This document shows positions 1 through 7,384 of a stretch of DNA of 33,234 bases, one piece after another. Positions within the stretch are counted from its first letter, which is position 1. Each line of letters starts with the position of its first letter. The stretch spans positions 1 through 33,234 of the forward strand of contig JAPKBL010000055.1 of NCBI GenBank assembly GCA_028823415.1, read 5' to 3'. A program made the position numbers and the translations under genes. A model generated the notes under the pieces. The model saw only the letters and a list, made by a program, of their open reading frames with translations, had not been told where the DNA came from and ran no database searches. Origin of the DNA: Mariniblastus sp. Its GTDB lineage: Bacteria; Planctomycetota; Planctomycetia; Pirellulales; Pirellulaceae.

Positions 1-1823
1 CAGATGAGGCATTGCGAACCGCTGAGTTCGGTTGGTTCGGTTTGTTCGGTTTGTTTACTGGGTTTGCAGTTTGAGTCGAGTAAAATTTTTCCCGCGTCCA
101 GTGTTTCCAATGAGAGCGCTGGAGCTTGAAGGCTGGCTAACCTGGAGCAAATGTGCAATGAACCTTTCGAGGTTGCATAGCTTAATCGAAAAACCGAGTT
201 ATCTAAGTCGACGTGCGTCGATAAATTGCTTGCGCGCAATACTTCATTTTGGACCAATTGCTTTCGAAGCGTTAGTAACTCCTGATACCAGCGATGCGTC
301 TTGGGGTTGAGGTCGCCAGGTTGGGACTTGGTGCTGGTAAAGGCGGTCGGATCGGAGGGCAGGGGAGAGCCATCCCAGCAATGGTGTGGGTATTCATCTC
401 GGCGCCCCTGATCGACGGATTTTCGCAATCGTGGATCTTCGAAATCTGCAAAAAACGGGAAGGGCGCATCGGTGGACCACTCTTCCCCCATAAAAATCAT
501 GGGAACCGACGGGTAAAGCAGGATCAAGCCCGCCGCGGATCGCTGGTATTGAGTTGAAGTAAGTTGGTGGAGCCTTTTGCCGTGTGGATGATTTCCGACA
601 CTATCATGCGTTTGTAGCGCAATGATGAGCGACTCGATGTAGCCCCGCCCCCCTGCTGGATTTTGTTTTTTTCGAATCGTTTCGGTGGCCCGCATCGCCT
701 GCGGGGCGCTAAAAACATAGGCATGTTCAACTGCTTCGGCGATATCGTTTTTTTCGTAATGACGATCGGTCAGGCGAATCTCCGGATTTCCGTGTTTGTA
801 GATCGAGTGCATCAAGCAATCCGACCAGATTGCATCGTAGTTGGGGGTGCCGTCGGCAAGTGGCTTGATTAGATCCGCATCGTAAATGTTGGATTCGCCG
901 ATCAGATGCATTTGTCGGTTTTGTGCGGCCTCGTTACGACGAAATGAATCTCGAATTTCATGGAGGATATGGATCTCTCGATCATCGAACATGTAATGCA
1001 CCGCATCGAGTCGAAGGCCGTCAAAATGAAACTCATCGACCCAATAAGAGACGTTGTCGAGCACAAATTGTCGTACTTCGGGATGTTCAAAATTTAGTGC
1101 ATCTCCCCACGGTGTCTTAAATTTTGGCGAACGGTAAGGAGCGAACTCCGCCAAGTAATTACCCTCGGGCCCGACATGGTTGTAGACCACGTCATTGATG
1201 ACGGCCAAGCCAAGATTGTGACAGGCATTGATCAAGCATTTCAGTTCATCGGGCGTTCCAAAGTTGTTGCTTGGGGCAAAATAATTGACACCGTCATATC
1301 CCCAATTCCAGTTACCAGGACATTGTGCCAGCGGTAGAAACTCAACGGCCGTGATTCCCAAATCCACTAAGCCATCTAATTGTCCAATCGCTTCGAGATA
1401 AGTCCCCGCTGGAGTGAATGAACCTAAATGTAATTCATAGATGACAAGATCTTTTTTCTCGATTCCTGTCCAGTGTTGATCGGTCCATTGAAATTGAGCC
1501 GAGTCAACCACTGCCGATGGCCCGTGAACGCCGAAGGGTTGATGCTTTGACCGCGGGTCAGGGCGTCCCATTCCGTTATCGAGCTGAAATCGATAGAGCG
1601 TACCGGCACCGCAATCAGAAATCGTGTTACTGAAAAACCCCTGTTTGTCCCTCTGCAGTGCCTGTCGATAGCGGACGTTTTCGGTATTGGCCTGACGGTC
1701 AATGATCTCTACCTCGACCGACTGGCAATCGGGAGCCCAGACGGTGAACTGGGTTTGGTTTTCAGAGATGAGAGTCGAGCCGAGGATCCGAGTGCCAGGG
1801 GTAGGTTCGTTAACAGGTAACAA
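1..1823 (-). CDS. treZ: Malto-oligosyltrehalose trehalohydrolase TreZ (3' end cut by window edge)
   Basis: A GH13 enzyme that hydrolyses the alpha-1,4 bond next to the terminal trehalose unit of maltooligosyl-trehalose, releasing free trehalose in the cytoplasm. The reading frame is open for about 607 codons to the left edge, close to the usual TreZ length, so little is missing. Visible in order are an N-terminal beta-sandwich part (FTVWAPDCQSVEVEI), DVVYNH (GH13 region I), GLRLDAVH (region II, nucleophile Asp), GESN (region III, acid/base Glu), THDSVGNHPHGKRL (region IV) and the TreZ-like block VPMIFMGEEW. No in-frame ATG lies near the start. The TTG at 1823 is chosen because AAGGA lies 7 nt upstream; an in-frame CTG at 1838 is the alternative. 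The usual partner treY is not visible and could lie beyond the left edge. Family assignment is firm; the start is likely. Confidence 0.93.
   Translation of the reverse strand, partial: MLPVNEPTPGTRILGSTLISENQTQFTVWAPDCQSVEVEIIDRQANTENVRYRQALQRDKQGFFSNTISDCGAGTLYRFQLDNGMGRPDPRSKHQPFGVHGPSAVVDSAQFQWTDQHWTGIEKKDLVIYELHLGSFTPAGTYLEAIGQLDGLVDLGITAVEFLPLAQCPGNWNWGYDGVNYFAPSNNFGTPDELKCLINACHNLGLAVINDVVYNHVGPEGNYLAEFAPYRSPKFKTPWGDALNFEHPEVRQFVLDNVSYWVDEFHFDGLRLDAVHYMFDDREIHILHEIRDSFRRNEAAQNRQMHLIGESNIYDADLIKPLADGTPNYDAIWSDCLMHSIYKHGNPEIRLTDRHYEKNDIAEAVEHAYVFSAPQAMRATETIRKKQNPAGGRGYIESLIIALQTHDSVGNHPHGKRLHQLTSTQYQRSAAGLILLYPSVPMIFMGEEWSTDAPFPFFADFEDPRLRKSVDQGRRDEYPHHCWDGSPLPSDPTAFTSTKSQPGDLNPKTHRWYQELLTLRKQLVQNEVLRASNLSTHVDLDNSVFRLSYATSKGSLHICSRLASLQAPALSLETLDAGKILLDSNCKPSKQTEQTEPTELSGSQCLI
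27..53 (-). repeat. 9-bp in-frame tandem repeat near the treZ 3' end
   Basis: Three adjacent 9-bp units (TTCGGTTGG, TTCGGTTTG, TTCGGTTTG on the plus strand) encode Gln-Thr-Glu, Gln-Thr-Glu, Pro-Thr-Glu in treZ. Because the unit is a multiple of three, copy number can change without a frameshift. It lies near the expected C-terminus, where a short variable linker or tail would be tolerated. Confidence 0.7.
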
Positions 1824-1830
1824 GTGGGGG

Positions 1831-1835
1831 TCCTT
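1831..1835 (-). promoter_or_regulatory. Ribosome binding site setting the treZ TTG start
   Basis: The minus strand reads AAGGA, 7 nt before the TTG at 1823-1821. This supports TTG as start codon. The only nearby ATG, about 20 nt further upstream, is out of frame and meets a stop after three codons. Confidence 0.6.
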
Positions 1836-2013
1836 CAGGCATTCATATTGGTTTACTGGAAAACGTCGTCGTTAAAACACCCAAGTTCGATGCGAGACTG
1901 CAATCGAAGGCGAAAATCGATCCCCCAAGCGGGGTGAGGAATTACGATTTGTGTTCTTGGAAGAGGACCGTCGAAGCTGAGCAAATCTACTTGCCGGAAA
2001 AAACGAATGCTAA

Positions 2014-2472
2014 TTACTTATCAGTTTTTTCCGCTTCCACAACCACTAATTCGTACTTCACCGGATCGTACTGATACCGGCGTTTACCTGGAAGAACGGG
2101 CAACTGGATATTATTTCGTTTAATGATCTGGGACATGAATTCATCGTAGTCTTTTGGCATCCGACCATGCTCTGCTTTAAAAAGCTGTAACGCTCGCGTG
2201 ACCGCTTGTTTTGAGATTTCCGCAACCGCAAAGCCATAGGCACCTACCGATGCGTAGGGGTTGGCAGAGGTCTTGACTTGTAAGTCGGCGATTTTCTCAC
2301 CGTCTTCGGGCTTGAATTCACCAATGTCCTGATTCTTTTTACCAATGATTCCCGTTTTCGCACCGGTCTCTGAGGCGGGAGGATCGGCACAGCCGCCCAG
2401 GAGTATGCAGCAAATAGCCAAGGATAAAACGGACTGGCGGACTAAATTTATCGGAGTTTGCGTCAAGTCCAT
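2014..2472 (-). CDS. Putative lipoprotein of unknown function
   Basis: A 152-residue protein with a lipoprotein signal peptide: a hydrophobic stretch (about residues 14-25) ends in the lipobox L-G-G-C with lipidated Cys28. It is therefore probably anchored in a membrane. The linker (about 30-75) is polar. The C-terminal half holds an amphipathic helix (ALQLFKAEHGRMPKDYDEFMSQI) and a tyrosine-rich strand segment (RRYQYDPVKYELVVVE). The 'lfk.ehGr.P.dydeF' pattern is reminiscent of small planctomycete lipoproteins and of the region after the pilin N-terminal helix, but no family is recognised. AAGGAAG lies 6 nt before the ATG. It is the fourth gene of the xylA-sulfatase-cupin run, 54 bp after the cupin gene, with treZ 190 bp further on. 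No function is assigned. Confidence 0.75.
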   Translation of the reverse strand: MDLTQTPINLVRQSVLSLAICCILLGGCADPPASETGAKTGIIGKKNQDIGEFKPEDGEKIADLQVKTSANPYASVGAYGFAVAEISKQAVTRALQLFKAEHGRMPKDYDEFMSQIIKRNNIQLPVLPGKRRYQYDPVKYELVVVEAEKTDK

Positions 2473-2526
2473 GTGATTCTTCCTTTTGTTTTTGGGAACT
2501 GCGATTGGTCTTGTAAGCCTGTTTTA

Positions 2527-2907
2527 TTATACCACAATCGTTTTTCCGCCCTGTTCTCTCGAAATGCCGAACACGATGTACTCGACCGGCTCACCGCATT
2601 GGTTGCTCATTCGGTGAATTTCGTGAGGGTCAATCAGGATGGCATCTCCGTGACTTAGTTCATGAGATTGATCATCGACCGTCATCGTGACAGCGCCGTT
2701 CAAGATCACAAATACTTCTTGCATATCCTCATGGTAGTGAGGTTCAAATGATTTACCATCGGGTAGTAGCGACCAGTTGACCATCATCACCTGACCACGA
2801 AATAAATCTTCTTGAGTTGCCAGAACGCGTTTCAAAACGCCTGGGTCATCCGGTTTTTCGTGGGATGCGGGGATGAATTTAATTTGGCTTCCTCGCGCGA
2901 TTTGCAT
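2527..2907 (-). CDS. Small single-domain cupin protein
   Basis: A 126-residue protein made of one cupin barrel. Motif 1 fits the classical G(X)5HXH(X)3-4E(X)6G pattern exactly: Gly51, His57, His59, Glu64 and Gly71. Motif 2 is GDAILIDPHEIHRMSN, with His98 as the fourth metal ligand and Pro-His-Glu in place of the usual Pro-x-Gly. A mononuclear metal site is therefore expected. There is no signal peptide, so it should be cytoplasmic. Small cupins of this type act as sugar or sugar-acid isomerases, dioxygenases or ligand sensors, and the sequence does not separate these roles. It lies 82 bp after a sulfatase gene and 54 bp before a lipoprotein gene, downstream of xylA, so a carbohydrate-related role is a fair inference. 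The substrate is unknown. Confidence 0.88.
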   Translation of the reverse strand: MQIARGSQIKFIPASHEKPDDPGVLKRVLATQEDLFRGQVMMVNWSLLPDGKSFEPHYHEDMQEVFVILNGAVTMTVDDQSHELSHGDAILIDPHEIHRMSNQCGEPVEYIVFGISREQGGKTIVV

Positions 2908-2989
2908 ATTCGGATTCTCAGTGATTGGACTCGGGGATCGGTCGTTGATCGTGAAAATCGTATTCTAATCGATACGGCAATTCATGAAT

Positions 2990-4507
2990 TCACGGATTCT
3001 TGGATTTGCGTTTTCGCGGCGTGGAGGCAAATGTCGCTCCGGCGTCTGGTGGCATTATTTGATGCCACTGAATCACAGATTCCGTGAGGCGACGGGTTAT
3101 ATTGGGGTGTTCGGAGGCAACATTGTTTGACTCCCCACGATCTGTTTTAAGATTGTACAATTCCGGTTGAGTTCCGTCATACTCGCACAGTAGTTTCCAG
3201 TCACCATCGCGAACGGCAAGGTCCGGGCAGTCCGAAATGCCATAAAAGGAATCTCGATCTGGTGGTCGGCGAAAAAAGAGAGGTGCGGTTCTTGATCGTT
3301 GAGAGTTTCCCAGGATCATGGAGTCGAGTGGCTGGCCGTCGAAGCGGGTGTCGGTTTCAATATTCGCAATTGACAGAATGGAAGGCACCAGATCCATCGC
3401 CGAAAACCATGAGTCGGTATTAACGGTCCCCACTTTATCGGAGTTGATCAAACCCGGCGCCCATGCGATCAATGAGCTTCGAATTCCCCCTTCGAACAAG
3501 TGAGTCTTGAACCCGCGAAACGGACCCGCTGAGCCAGCACCTTGCTCTGGTCCGTTATCGCTGCAGACCAAAATGAGCGTGTTGTTTTGTAAGCGTTTAC
3601 TATTTCTCACGTAATTAAAAAGAACGCCCAACTGCTCATCCATCGTGTCGAGAACACCATGGTAAAGGGCGCGTTTGGTGCCATCGCTCCGCCTTGCTGC
3701 CGGTGGAAAAAACGGAGAGTGAACGTCATCGGGCCAGAGATTGATGTAGAACGGTTTTTTTTCGGATTCGGATTTTTTGATGAATTCAAGTGCCGACTGA
3801 GTAAACGATTGAGTTACCAAGGATCGGTCGACAAAAGTTATCTCAGAGGGATCACCAAGTTTGTCCGAACCGAGGGTGTGGGCTGTTGCTTTCTTACCGT
3901 TGTACGCATCCTTTAAGGCGAGTACCCGTGGTCCCAGGCCTTCGAAATTCGTAAGCGATTGATCAAATCCGTATCTTGAAATAAGTGGTGCCTCACCGAC
4001 GTCGCGCTGGCCTCCCATGTGCCACTTTCCAAAGTGCCCGGTGGAATACCCGGAATTCTGCAAGAACCTCGCGAGCATGGGCGCCTCGGGGTTGAGCCAT
4101 TGAGCCATCCCTCGATGTTGGTTGAGTTGGCGATTGGCCAGGTAGGAAGTGATTTTCCAGCGAGCCGGGTACTGTCCGGTCGAAATTGCAACTCGCGAAG
4201 GAGAACAGATCGGGGAGTTAACATAAAATTGTTCGAACCGGATTCCTTCTTTGGCGAGTCGATCGATGTTTTGGGTTTCTACCGCTTGATTGCCAAAGCA
4301 TGAAAAATCTCCCCAGCCCATATCGTCAATGAAGACGAGAATGATGTTGGGTGATTTAGCAATGCCCCGATCTTCCGCGTTGAGTCGACTCGGTGCTGCC
4401 CAGGAGGCGATCAGCGCGAGCGTCGCGATTGTGGTTCGATTTTGCAAAAGATTGAAAAATTTCATGAGCTCGGACTCGTCTAAAGAAAAAGGTGAGAGTG
4501 AAAACAT
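2990..4507 (-). CDS. Secreted type I sulfatase (formylglycine, CSPSR motif)
   Basis: A formylglycine-dependent sulfatase of the alkaline phosphatase superfamily that removes sulfate esters, probably from a polysaccharide outside the cytoplasm. The start of the fold is NIILVFIDDMGWGDFSCFG (metal ligands Asp61 and Asp62). The formylglycine motif is Cys101-Ser-Pro-Ser-Arg105 followed by the usual STGQYPAR; GKWHMGG and SDNGPE supply further metal and active-site residues. The length of 505 is typical. A signal peptide is present (hydrophobic TIATLALIASWAA, about 26-38). The first ATG has GAGG 7 nt upstream; an ATG at 4465 would give a more usual signal peptide beginning MKFFNLLQN, so the start is uncertain by 14 codons. 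It lies 83 bp downstream of xylA and 82 bp upstream of the cupin gene, so co-transcription is likely. The exact substrate cannot be read. Confidence 0.95.
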   Translation of the reverse strand: MFSLSPFSLDESELMKFFNLLQNRTTIATLALIASWAAPSRLNAEDRGIAKSPNIILVFIDDMGWGDFSCFGNQAVETQNIDRLAKEGIRFEQFYVNSPICSPSRVAISTGQYPARWKITSYLANRQLNQHRGMAQWLNPEAPMLARFLQNSGYSTGHFGKWHMGGQRDVGEAPLISRYGFDQSLTNFEGLGPRVLALKDAYNGKKATAHTLGSDKLGDPSEITFVDRSLVTQSFTQSALEFIKKSESEKKPFYINLWPDDVHSPFFPPAARRSDGTKRALYHGVLDTMDEQLGVLFNYVRNSKRLQNNTLILVCSDNGPEQGAGSAGPFRGFKTHLFEGGIRSSLIAWAPGLINSDKVGTVNTDSWFSAMDLVPSILSIANIETDTRFDGQPLDSMILGNSQRSRTAPLFFRRPPDRDSFYGISDCPDLAVRDGDWKLLCEYDGTQPELYNLKTDRGESNNVASEHPNITRRLTESVIQWHQIMPPDAGATFASTPRKRKSKNP

Positions 4508-4590
4508 AGTTCACCCTCAACTTAATTTATACCTTGATGTTCGCTTGAAATCGTCCTCTTTCGAAAATTTCAAGGAATCTAAAGAACCCC

Positions 4591-5949
4591 TTAGGCTCGA
4601 TCGAGATAGCGATTGACGATGTTCTCGAGTAATTCCTGACGTCCGCTTTGATTGCCACTGGCCTCGCCTTTTTCGAGCATCAGGGCTTCGAGGTCGGCCA
4701 GACCGACTTGGCCACTTTCGATTCTTTTTCCAAGTTCCGAATCCCAGCTTTGGTAGCGATCGGTCACGATCGAATCAATGGCTTGATCGGCACGGATGGC
4801 GGCTGCGATTTTAAGCCCGCGGGCGAATGCATCCATTCCTCCGATATGAGCGTAAAACAGATCGACCGGTTCAAAGCTCTCGCGACGAACTTTGGCATCA
4901 AAGTTAACGCCTCCCGGAGCGAGTCCGTACTTTAACAACACCAGCATCGTCTGGGTGGTCAAGTAATAGTCCGTTGGGAACTGATCGGTATCCCAGCCAA
5001 GTAGCAAATCGCCAGTGTTGGCATCGATCGATCCCAATGCTCCCTGCATTCCCGCGTACTCGAGTTCGTGCATCATGGAATGCCCCGCCAATGTCGCGTG
5101 ATTGGTTTCGATATTTAGTTTAAAGTGATCCATCAGGTCGTAGGCCCGCAGGAAATTAAGGCAGGCCGCCGCGTCAGAATCGTATTGGTGTTTGGTTGGC
5201 TCTTTTGGTTTGGGTTCGATTAAAAATTGGCCAGTGAACCCAATCTCTTTTGCGTAGTCGACTGCCATGTGAAAGAACTGCCCAAGATGGTCAAGTTCTC
5301 GTTTCATATCGGTATTGTAAATACTCTGATAGCCTTCCCGACCGCCCCAGAAAACGTAATTCTCCCCACCGAGTCGATGGGTTACTTCAAGTGCTTTTTT
5401 CACCTGTGCCGCGGCGTACGTGTAAACATCTAAATTGCAGGTCGTTGCCGCACCGTGCATAAATCGAGGGTGGGAAAACATGTTCGCTGTTCCCCATAAC
5501 AGCTTGACGCCGCTTCGGTTTTGTTCGGCTTCGAGAACATCAGCGACCGCATCGAAGTGGGCGTTGGATTCGCGAAGCGAGTCGCCTTCAGGGGCAACAT
5601 CGCGATCGTGAAATGCGTAGTAGGGAACGTCGAGTTTTTCAAAAAATTCGAAAGCGACGCGAGCGCGATGACAGGCGTTCTCAACCGAGTTGCTGCCGTC
5701 ATCCCATGGTCGCACCATCGTGCCGCTACCAAAGGGATCGGCGCCCGTGCCTCGAAAGGTATGCCAGTAACAAACGGTGAAACGAAGATGTTCCTTCATC
5801 GTCTTGCCTTCGACGAGTTCATCCGGGTTGTACCACCGAAATGCAAGTGGGTTATCGGAACCCGGACCTTCGTATTGAATCTTGTTAATTTCAGGAAATG
5901 CGTTGGTTGTACTCATGGCTGGCCCTGTTGTGGTAGGTTTTGCGTTCAT
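4591..5949 (-). CDS. xylA: Xylose isomerase
   Basis: Converts D-xylose to D-xylulose in the cytoplasm, the first step of the isomerase route for pentose use. At 452 residues with the N-terminal [25 protein letters not shown] block it is a long (group II) enzyme. Visible catalytic features are YYAFHDRD (His114, ring-opening base), [22 protein letters not shown] (metal Glu and the KPKEPxKHQxD signature), [12 protein letters not shown] and [17 protein letters not shown] (metal Asp residues). All expected residues are present. The first ATG lacks a clear ribosome site; the ATG at 5916, preceded by AGGG, would remove 11 residues and is a serious alternative. It diverges from a XylR-type regulator across 215 bp that hold a perfect inverted repeat 38-60 bp upstream of this ATG. 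It heads a run with a sulfatase, a cupin and a lipoprotein. No xylulokinase gene is nearby. Confidence 0.97.
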   Translation of the reverse strand: MNAKPTTTGPAMSTTNAFPEINKIQYEGPGSDNPLAFRWYNPDELVEGKTMKEHLRFTVCYWHTFRGTGADPFGSGTMVRPWDDGSNSVENACHRARVAFEFFEKLDVPYYAFHDRDVAPEGDSLRESNAHFDAVADVLEAEQNRSGVKLLWGTANMFSHPRFMHGAATTCNLDVYTYAAAQVKKALEVTHRLGGENYVFWGGREGYQSIYNTDMKRELDHLGQFFHMAVDYAKEIGFTGQFLIEPKPKEPTKHQYDSDAAACLNFLRAYDLMDHFKLNIETNHATLAGHSMMHELEYAGMQGALGSIDANTGDLLLGWDTDQFPTDYYLTTQTMLVLLKYGLAPGGVNFDAKVRRESFEPVDLFYAHIGGMDAFARGLKIAAAIRADQAIDSIVTDRYQSWDSELGKRIESGQVGLADLEALMLEKGEASGNQSGRQELLENIVNRYLDRA

Positions 5950-5986
5950 TGTTTATCAATAAAAACCATTTGCCAGTAGAGGATGC

Positions 5987-6009
5987 GTAAAATATCATAG
6001 ATATTTTAC
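5987..6009. promoter_or_regulatory. Perfect 23-bp inverted repeat, candidate operator of xylA/xylR
   Basis: Arms GTAAAATATC and GATATTTTAC flank the trinucleotide ATA with no mismatch. The repeat lies 38-60 bp upstream of the xylA ATG and about 155 bp from the regulator start. On the xylA strand TAAAAT within it resembles a -10 hexamer, so a bound protein could block the promoter. No T-tract follows it on the xylA strand, which argues against a terminator. That it is an operator is inference. Confidence 0.65.
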
Positions 6010-6017
6010 CAGATTAA

Positions 6018-6058
6018 AGCCTGTTTTTTTTGAGTTGACGCAATTGAGCCTGTTTTTT
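6018..6058 (+). promoter_or_regulatory. 12-bp direct repeat, candidate AraC-type binding sites
   Basis: AGCCTGTTTTTT occurs at 6018-6029 and again, identical, at 6047-6058, with starts 29 bp apart (close to three helical turns). AraC/XylR proteins usually bind direct repeats, so this pair is a natural site for the regulator encoded just to the right. The octamer TGACGCAA (6036-6043) lies between the copies and also occurs upstream of the second XylR gene (14837-14844). Confidence 0.5.
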
Positions 6059-6124
6059 ACTGACCTAGGGCCGTGTTGGCCAATCCGTTCGGGATTCTCG
6101 GAGAGTCGTTGTCGCGGTTCTGTT

Positions 6125-6137
6125 CTAGGCCTAGGCC
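6125..6137. repeat. Overlapping CTAGGCCTAG / GGCCTAGGCC palindromes
   Basis: Two overlapping 10-bp palindromes, CTAGGCCTAG at 6125-6134 and GGCCTAGGCC at 6128-6137, lie 28-40 bp upstream of the regulator ATG. A related CCTAGG is at 6064-6069 and TTGGCCAA is at 6076-6083. They may be protein-binding sites for the regulator's own promoter; function is unproven. Confidence 0.35.
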
Positions 6138-6164
6138 GAATTAAATTTTTGAATCGGTTTTGAG

Positions 6165-7343
6165 ATGAAGCAACGCCGTTCTGTCGCCCTTTTAGTGGAA
6201 ACTTCTAATGCCTACTCGCGGGGCTTATTAGAGGGCGTCATTGCTTATAACAAACGTCACGCGAACTGGTCGATGTTCATCGCCGAGCAGGAGCGGGGTG
6301 CGGATCCTCCCGGGTGGTTGCGTCAGTGGAATGGTGATGGCGTCATTGCACGAATTGAAACCGATAATATCGCGAAGGCAATTAAAAAAATTGGCCTACC
6401 TGTTGTTGATTTAAGTGCGGCTCGACACGTGACTGAAATTCCCTGGGCTGACACTGACGATCAGGCGATTGCGAGTTTGGCGGTTGAGCATTTTGTCGAG
6501 CGAGGGTTTAAGCATTTGGCGTATTGTGGAGACCCGGCATTTCGCTGGTCCGATTCTCGTTGTGAACGGTTTTCGGAGATAGTAAATCGCAAGGGATTGA
6601 AGCTTTACACCTATCAGGCTATTTCTCGGTACGATGCGAAATTCACTCTCGATCGAGAGAAGCGCAGGATTGAGAATTGGTTATTGACCTTACCCCGACC
6701 CGTGGCAATCATGGGATGTTATGATTACAAAGCGCAGCAGGTGCTTGATGTCTGCCGAGAGTTAGATTTTGCGGTGCCTGAAGAAATTGCGGTATTAGGT
6801 GTTGATAACGACCATTTGCAGTGTGAGTTCGCCAGTCCGCCGTTGTCCAGTATTATTCCGGATACCCGAAGGACTGGATTTGAGGCAGCGGAGTTGTTGG
6901 ATCGAATGATGTCGGGTGAAACCGTTTCGACACAACCGTTAATTACTAAACCGTTAGGAATTGAAACTCGGGAGTCTACCGATGTGTTGGCGATCGAGGA
7001 TCGGCAAGTTGCGGTGGCGTTAAAATATATTCGCGAGCATGCCAATCAAAATATTCGTGTTGCCGATGTTCTTCGAATCACACCGATGTCCCGCCGAGTG
7101 CTCGAGACTCGATTCAAAAAGGCGATTGAACGAACGCCTCATCAGGAGATACAGCGAGTCCGGATCAATCGGATTGAGCAACTATTGCGGGAGACAGATC
7201 TGACAATCCATGAAATTGCGGAGCTCTGTGGCTACGTGCATGCGGAATACCTCGCAGCCGTTTATAAACGAGAGACGGGGCGGACTCCCAGCCAATTTCG
7301 AAAGCAGGCGGGTGTTGTTCCGGCGCTATTAAATCCACGGTAG
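6165..7343 (+). CDS. xylR: XylR-type AraC family transcriptional regulator
   Basis: A one-component cytoplasmic regulator of 392 residues. Residues 1 to about 270 form a periplasmic-binding-protein-like (LacI/XylR) sugar-sensing domain, beginning RRSVALLVETSNAYSRGLLEGV and containing VAILGVDND-like and PPLSSIIPD blocks (about 205-232). Residues about 283-385 are the AraC/HTH_18 DNA-binding domain with two helix-turn-helix units: IRVADVLRITPMSRRVLETRFKK and LTIHEIAELCGYVHAEYLAAVYKRETGRTPSQFR. E. coli XylR has the same architecture and activates xylose genes on binding xylose. Divergence from xylA supports the same role. Control through the repeats in the 215-bp gap is inferred. The ATG has only a weak ribosome site, but the start aligns with the ATG of the paralogue at 14922. 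Family is firm; xylose as ligand is likely. Confidence 0.93.
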   Translation: MKQRRSVALLVETSNAYSRGLLEGVIAYNKRHANWSMFIAEQERGADPPGWLRQWNGDGVIARIETDNIAKAIKKIGLPVVDLSAARHVTEIPWADTDDQAIASLAVEHFVERGFKHLAYCGDPAFRWSDSRCERFSEIVNRKGLKLYTYQAISRYDAKFTLDREKRRIENWLLTLPRPVAIMGCYDYKAQQVLDVCRELDFAVPEEIAVLGVDNDHLQCEFASPPLSSIIPDTRRTGFEAAELLDRMMSGETVSTQPLITKPLGIETRESTDVLAIEDRQVAVALKYIREHANQNIRVADVLRITPMSRRVLETRFKKAIERTPHQEIQRVRINRIEQLLRETDLTIHEIAELCGYVHAEYLAAVYKRETGRTPSQFRKQAGVVPALLNPR

Positions 7344-7384
7344 GTATTAATTATTAACGCGCGCCGTATTAATGTGGAAAGTAA

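Noticed and set aside
1..900. Plus-strand frames at the left edge
   Set aside because: They are shadows of treZ on the minus strand, which is open throughout and carries the GH13 motifs.
1922..1934. CCCCC-AAGC-GGGG hairpin as terminator upstream of treZ
   Set aside because: A four-base stem without a T-tract is too weak to call.
7344..7384. Terminator between the convergent xylR and sulfatase genes
   Set aside because: The AT-rich ATTAAT words are self-palindromic but give no GC-rich stem with a T-tract.
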